This document shows positions 7,529 through 10,445 of a stretch of DNA of 10,445 bases, piece by piece (within the stretch, counting starts at the first letter, position 1; each line of letters begins with the position of its first letter). A program made the translations under genes and the position numbers. The notes beneath the pieces were generated by a model. That model was not told the DNA's origin and searched no databases. It worked only from the letters and a program-made list of their open reading frames with translations. This DNA is from Bordetella parapertussis (GTDB lineage Bacteria; Pseudomonadota; Gammaproteobacteria; Burkholderiales; Burkholderiaceae_B), in assembly GCA_945872285.1 (NCBI GenBank), contig CAMBZR010000096.1:1-10445 (forward strand), in the 5' to 3' direction.

Positions 7529-7556
7529 CGCCTTGCTCAACCCCTGCGGAACCCCT

Positions 7557-10445
7557 ATGACCCTGCCCAACCCACTGCCCAACGTGGATCTCCCAAAAAG
7601 CTTCGAACCGGCCGAGATCGAAGCCCGTTGGTATCCCGAATGGGAGCGCCGAGGCTATTTTGCCGCAGGTCAGCACGTTCAAGTCAACGCAGCAGCCACC
7701 CCTGGCGCGCAAACCGGCGCGCGGGTAGCCGAACCGGCATCTGCTCCTGCCTACGCGATTCAGTTTCCGCCCCCAAATGTCACGGGCACGCTGCACATGG
7801 GGCACGCCTTTAATCAAACCATCATGGACGGGCTGATTCGCTACCATCGCATGCTTGGGCGCGACACCGTCTTTGTGCCAGGCACCGATCACGCAGGCAT
7901 TGCCACCCAAATTGTGGTTGAGCGCCAGCTCGATGCACAAAAAGTCTCGCGCCACGACCTGGGCCGTGAAAATTTCATTAAAAAGGTCTGGGAATGGAAA
8001 GAAGTCTCCGGCAGCACCATCACCAGCCAGGTGCGACGCTTAGGTGCCTCGGCTGACTGGCCGCGTGAATACTTCACGATGGACGCTCAAATGTCAGAGG
8101 GCGTCATCGAAACCTTTGTGCGTCTGCACAAGCAAGGTCTGATTTATCGCGGTAAACGTTTGGTGAACTGGGATCCCAAACTGATGACTGCCGTTTCTGA
8201 CCTTGAAGTACAAGCAGTCGAAACCGACGGGCATCTGTGGCATATCCAATACCCGTTTGTTGATGGCCCACAAACCGTGACACAGCCTGACGGCACTGTA
8301 CAAACGCTGGCGGGCATGACCATCGCCACCACTCGCCCAGAGACTATGCTGGCCGATGGCGCGCTGTGCGTGCACCCCGACGACGCGCGCTATCAGCACC
8401 TTATCGGGAAGATGGTCGACCTGCCTTTATGTCACCGCCAGATTCCAATCATTGCCGATAGCTTTGTCGATCAGGCCTTTGGTACCGGCTGCGTCAAAAT
8501 CACGGGCGCTCACGACTTTAACGATTATGCCTGCGCCCTGCGGCACGACCTACCCTTGATTGTTATCTTTACCCTTGACGCTAAAGTCAACGAGCAAGCC
8601 CCTAGCCAATTCATCGGTCTGGATCGGTTCGCCGCACGTACCGCCGTCGTCGCAGAACTCAAGCAGCAAGGTTTCTTAGTCAAGGTCGATGACCATAAAA
8701 TGATGCAGCCGCGGGGCGATCGCAGCGGCGCTGTGCTTGAACCGATGCTGACCGATCAGTGGTTTGTTGCCATGAGTCAGCCCGCACCCGCTGACACCTT
8801 ACATCCAGGCAAAAGCATTACCGAAGTCGCACTCGAGGTCGTTGCAAAAGGCGATGTACAGTTCTTTCCTGCTAACTGGACAACCACCTACAACCAATGG
8901 CTTGAAAACATTCAAGACTGGTGCATTTCGCGTCAATTATGGTGGGGCCATCAGATTCCCGCCTGGTACGCAGAAGATGGTCAGGTTTTTGTCGCCCGCT
9001 CCGAGGCTGAGGCGCTCAGTCAAGCCAAAGCCGCCGGTGTCAGTGGCCCACTGACGCGCGACCCCGATGTGCTCGACACTTGGTTTTCTTCTGCGCTCGT
9101 TCCCTTCACGACGATGGGCTGGCCGCAACAAACCGCCGATTACGCCCGCTATTTGCCTTCAAGCGTATTGGTCACTGGTTTTGACATCATCTTTTTTTGG
9201 GTCGCACGCATGGTCATGATGACCACACACCTGACCGGCCAAGTCCCGTTTAAGCACGTGTACGTGCACGGTTTAATTCGCGATGCAGAAGGCCAGAAGA
9301 TGAGCAAATCAAAAGGGAACACGCTTGACCCTGTTGATTTGATTGATGGGGTCGATCTTGAAACCCTTGTGAGCAAACGCATCTATGGCCTGATGAACCC
9401 AAAACAAGCGGACAATATCGAAAAATCCACCCGCAAACAGTTTCCGCTGGGGATTCCGGCCTTTGGCACAGACGCCCTGCGCTTCACAATGGCAGCTTAC
9501 GCCAGTCTCGGACGAAACATTAACTTTGACCTCAAACGCTGCGAAGGCTATCGTAACTTTTGTAACAAACTCTGGAACGCCACGCGGTTTGTATTGATGA
9601 ACACCGAAGGTCAGGACATGGGCGAGGCTGACAACTCGGCACAGAGCTTTGTTGACAGGTGGATCATCAGCGAGTTGCAACTGCTTGAGCAAGAGGTAGC
9701 CAAGGGCTTTGCAGACTATCGCTTCGATAACATTTCGAACGCGCTGTATCACTTTGTCTGGGATGAATACTGTGACTGGTATCTTGAACTTGCAAAGGTT
9801 CAAATCCAGCACGGTACGCCCGAGCAACAACGCGCCACGCGCCGCACTCTAATTCGAGTGCTCGAGGCGGTATTAAGACTGCTTCACCCCATCATGCCCT
9901 TCATTACCGAAGAGCTCTGGCAAAAGGTCTCGCTGGTCGCTGGCAAGCGAAGTGCAACTGACATCACTAGCATTTCAATTCAGCCGTTTCCGAAACCAAA
10001 TCTTGAGGCCGTCGATGGTAGCGCGACCGCGCAGGTGCGCTTGTTAAAAGGTCAGATCGAAGCTATCAGAGCCTTGCGCGCAGACATGAACTTGTCGCCA
10101 GCCGCTCGGGTGCCGTTATTTGCGCGTGGCCCGCAGACTATGCTCTTGGCACATGCTGGTTATCTGGCCGCTTTAGCCAAGCTGTCGGGCGTTGAGGTCG
10201 TCAACGAACTCCCCGATGACGGCTCGCCCGTGCAAGTCGTTGGCGACACACACCTGATGCTGAAAGTCGAAATCGATGTGGCGGCTGAACGCCTGCGCCT
10301 AGACAAAGAAATCGCGCGCCTGACGGGTGAAATCACAAAAGCGCAAGCAAAATTGTCTAACGAAGCGTTTGTCGCACGCGCGCCTGCTTCTGTTGTCGAA
10401 CAAGAAAAGCAGCGCATCGAACAATTTGGCGACACGCTCAAGCAG
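7557..10445 (+). CDS. valS: Valyl-tRNA synthetase, last few codons outside the window
   Basis: This class I synthetase charges tRNA-Val and edits mischarged threonine. The 963 visible residues cover nearly the whole protein: the HIGH signature as [13 protein letters not shown] at 71-83, the start of the CP1 editing domain with TTRPET at 258-263, [10 protein letters not shown] shortly after [19 protein letters not shown] at 454-468, KMSKS at 581-585, the anticodon-binding helical domain at about 640-800, and the C-terminal coiled-coil arm from about 905. No stop is reached; the arm probably ends within a few tens of residues of the right edge. The ATG at 7557 has GCGGA six bases upstream; an in-frame TTG at 7533 is the only nearby alternative. 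Residues about 36-65 form an Ala/Gly-rich insert missing from E. coli ValRS. The gene is transcribed away from the ndk cluster. Confidence 0.98.
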   Translation, partial: MTLPNPLPNVDLPKSFEPAEIEARWYPEWERRGYFAAGQHVQVNAAATPGAQTGARVAEPASAPAYAIQFPPPNVTGTLHMGHAFNQTIMDGLIRYHRMLGRDTVFVPGTDHAGIATQIVVERQLDAQKVSRHDLGRENFIKKVWEWKEVSGSTITSQVRRLGASADWPREYFTMDAQMSEGVIETFVRLHKQGLIYRGKRLVNWDPKLMTAVSDLEVQAVETDGHLWHIQYPFVDGPQTVTQPDGTVQTLAGMTIATTRPETMLADGALCVHPDDARYQHLIGKMVDLPLCHRQIPIIADSFVDQAFGTGCVKITGAHDFNDYACALRHDLPLIVIFTLDAKVNEQAPSQFIGLDRFAARTAVVAELKQQGFLVKVDDHKMMQPRGDRSGAVLEPMLTDQWFVAMSQPAPADTLHPGKSITEVALEVVAKGDVQFFPANWTTTYNQWLENIQDWCISRQLWWGHQIPAWYAEDGQVFVARSEAEALSQAKAAGVSGPLTRDPDVLDTWFSSALVPFTTMGWPQQTADYARYLPSSVLVTGFDIIFFWVARMVMMTTHLTGQVPFKHVYVHGLIRDAEGQKMSKSKGNTLDPVDLIDGVDLETLVSKRIYGLMNPKQADNIEKSTRKQFPLGIPAFGTDALRFTMAAYASLGRNINFDLKRCEGYRNFCNKLWNATRFVLMNTEGQDMGEADNSAQSFVDRWIISELQLLEQEVAKGFADYRFDNISNALYHFVWDEYCDWYLELAKVQIQHGTPEQQRATRRTLIRVLEAVLRLLHPIMPFITEELWQKVSLVAGKRSATDITSISIQPFPKPNLEAVDGSATAQVRLLKGQIEAIRALRADMNLSPAARVPLFARGPQTMLLAHAGYLAALAKLSGVEVVNELPDDGSPVQVVGDTHLMLKVEIDVAAERLRLDKEIARLTGEITKAQAKLSNEAFVARAPASVVEQEKQRIEQFGDTLKQ

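Larger units (their letters stand above)
7386..7556. promoter_or_regulatory. Divergent ndk/valS intergenic region
   Basis: This 171-bp stretch is the only real non-coding DNA in the window. From left to right it holds the ndk ribosome site, an AT-rich ndk leader with two adjacent AATAAA-containing decamers (7392-7411), a candidate extended -10 box for ndk, a pair of CTAA(A)CCCGA direct repeats, a candidate -10 box for valS and a hairpin in the valS leader. No tRNA, small ORF or riboswitch of a class I know was recognised. Confidence 0.85.

Noticed and set aside
7461..7955. 164-codon minus-strand frame across the valS start and intergenic region
   Set aside because: It is antisense to the highly conserved HIGH region of valS and runs through both promoters; no family features.
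9254..9270. Palindrome-like CACGTGTACGTG
   Set aside because: Lies inside conserved valS codons (KHVYVHG) and is explained by coding.
9309..9830. 173-codon minus-strand frame inside valS
   Set aside because: Mirror of the conserved anticodon-binding and KMSKS region of valS; no independent evidence.

Overview
The window is a compact, housekeeping stretch of a betaproteobacterial chromosome, most likely order Burkholderiales and probably family Alcaligenaceae. The clue is the gene order ndk-rlmN-rodZ-ispG-hisS-yfgM-bamB-der, together with protein wording (recalled from memory) close to Bordetella-type homologues in Der, RlmN, HisRS and ValRS. Base composition looks moderate, in the low-to-mid 50s percent GC by eye. 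There are no phage genes, insertion sequences, CRISPR arrays, tRNAs or rRNAs.

Layout: eight genes run leftward on the minus strand from about 7385 to the left edge: ndk, rlmN, rodZ-like, ispG, hisS, yfgM-like, bamB and der (cut off by the window after 294 codons). They are nearly seamless: a 30-nt gap after ndk, two 4-nt ATGA stop/start overlaps (rlmN/rodZ and rodZ/ispG), then gaps of 9, 2, 2 and 3 nt. This argues for one transcription unit read from a promoter upstream of ndk. On the other side of a 171-bp divergent intergenic region, valS runs rightward on the plus strand and leaves the window after 963 codons, probably only a short C-terminal piece missing.

Function: the cluster mixes translation and RNA metabolism (HisRS, ValRS, RlmN, Der), nucleotide balance (Ndk), isoprenoid synthesis (IspG) and envelope work (RodZ-like cell-shape protein, YfgM-like inner-membrane chaperone helper, BamB outer-membrane assembly lipoprotein). 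RlmN and IspG are both [4Fe-4S] enzymes with visible cluster ligands.

I found no convincing new biological system. The points worth a second look are small: a RodZ reduced to cytoplasmic HTH plus membrane anchor that also seems to lack the aromatic MreB-contact residues; absence of the pilF/pilW gene that often sits between rlmN and rodZ; a 9-bp hairpin in the valS leader; a pair of direct repeats between the divergent ndk and valS promoters; and a 30-bp near-identical repeat encoding both P-loops of Der.
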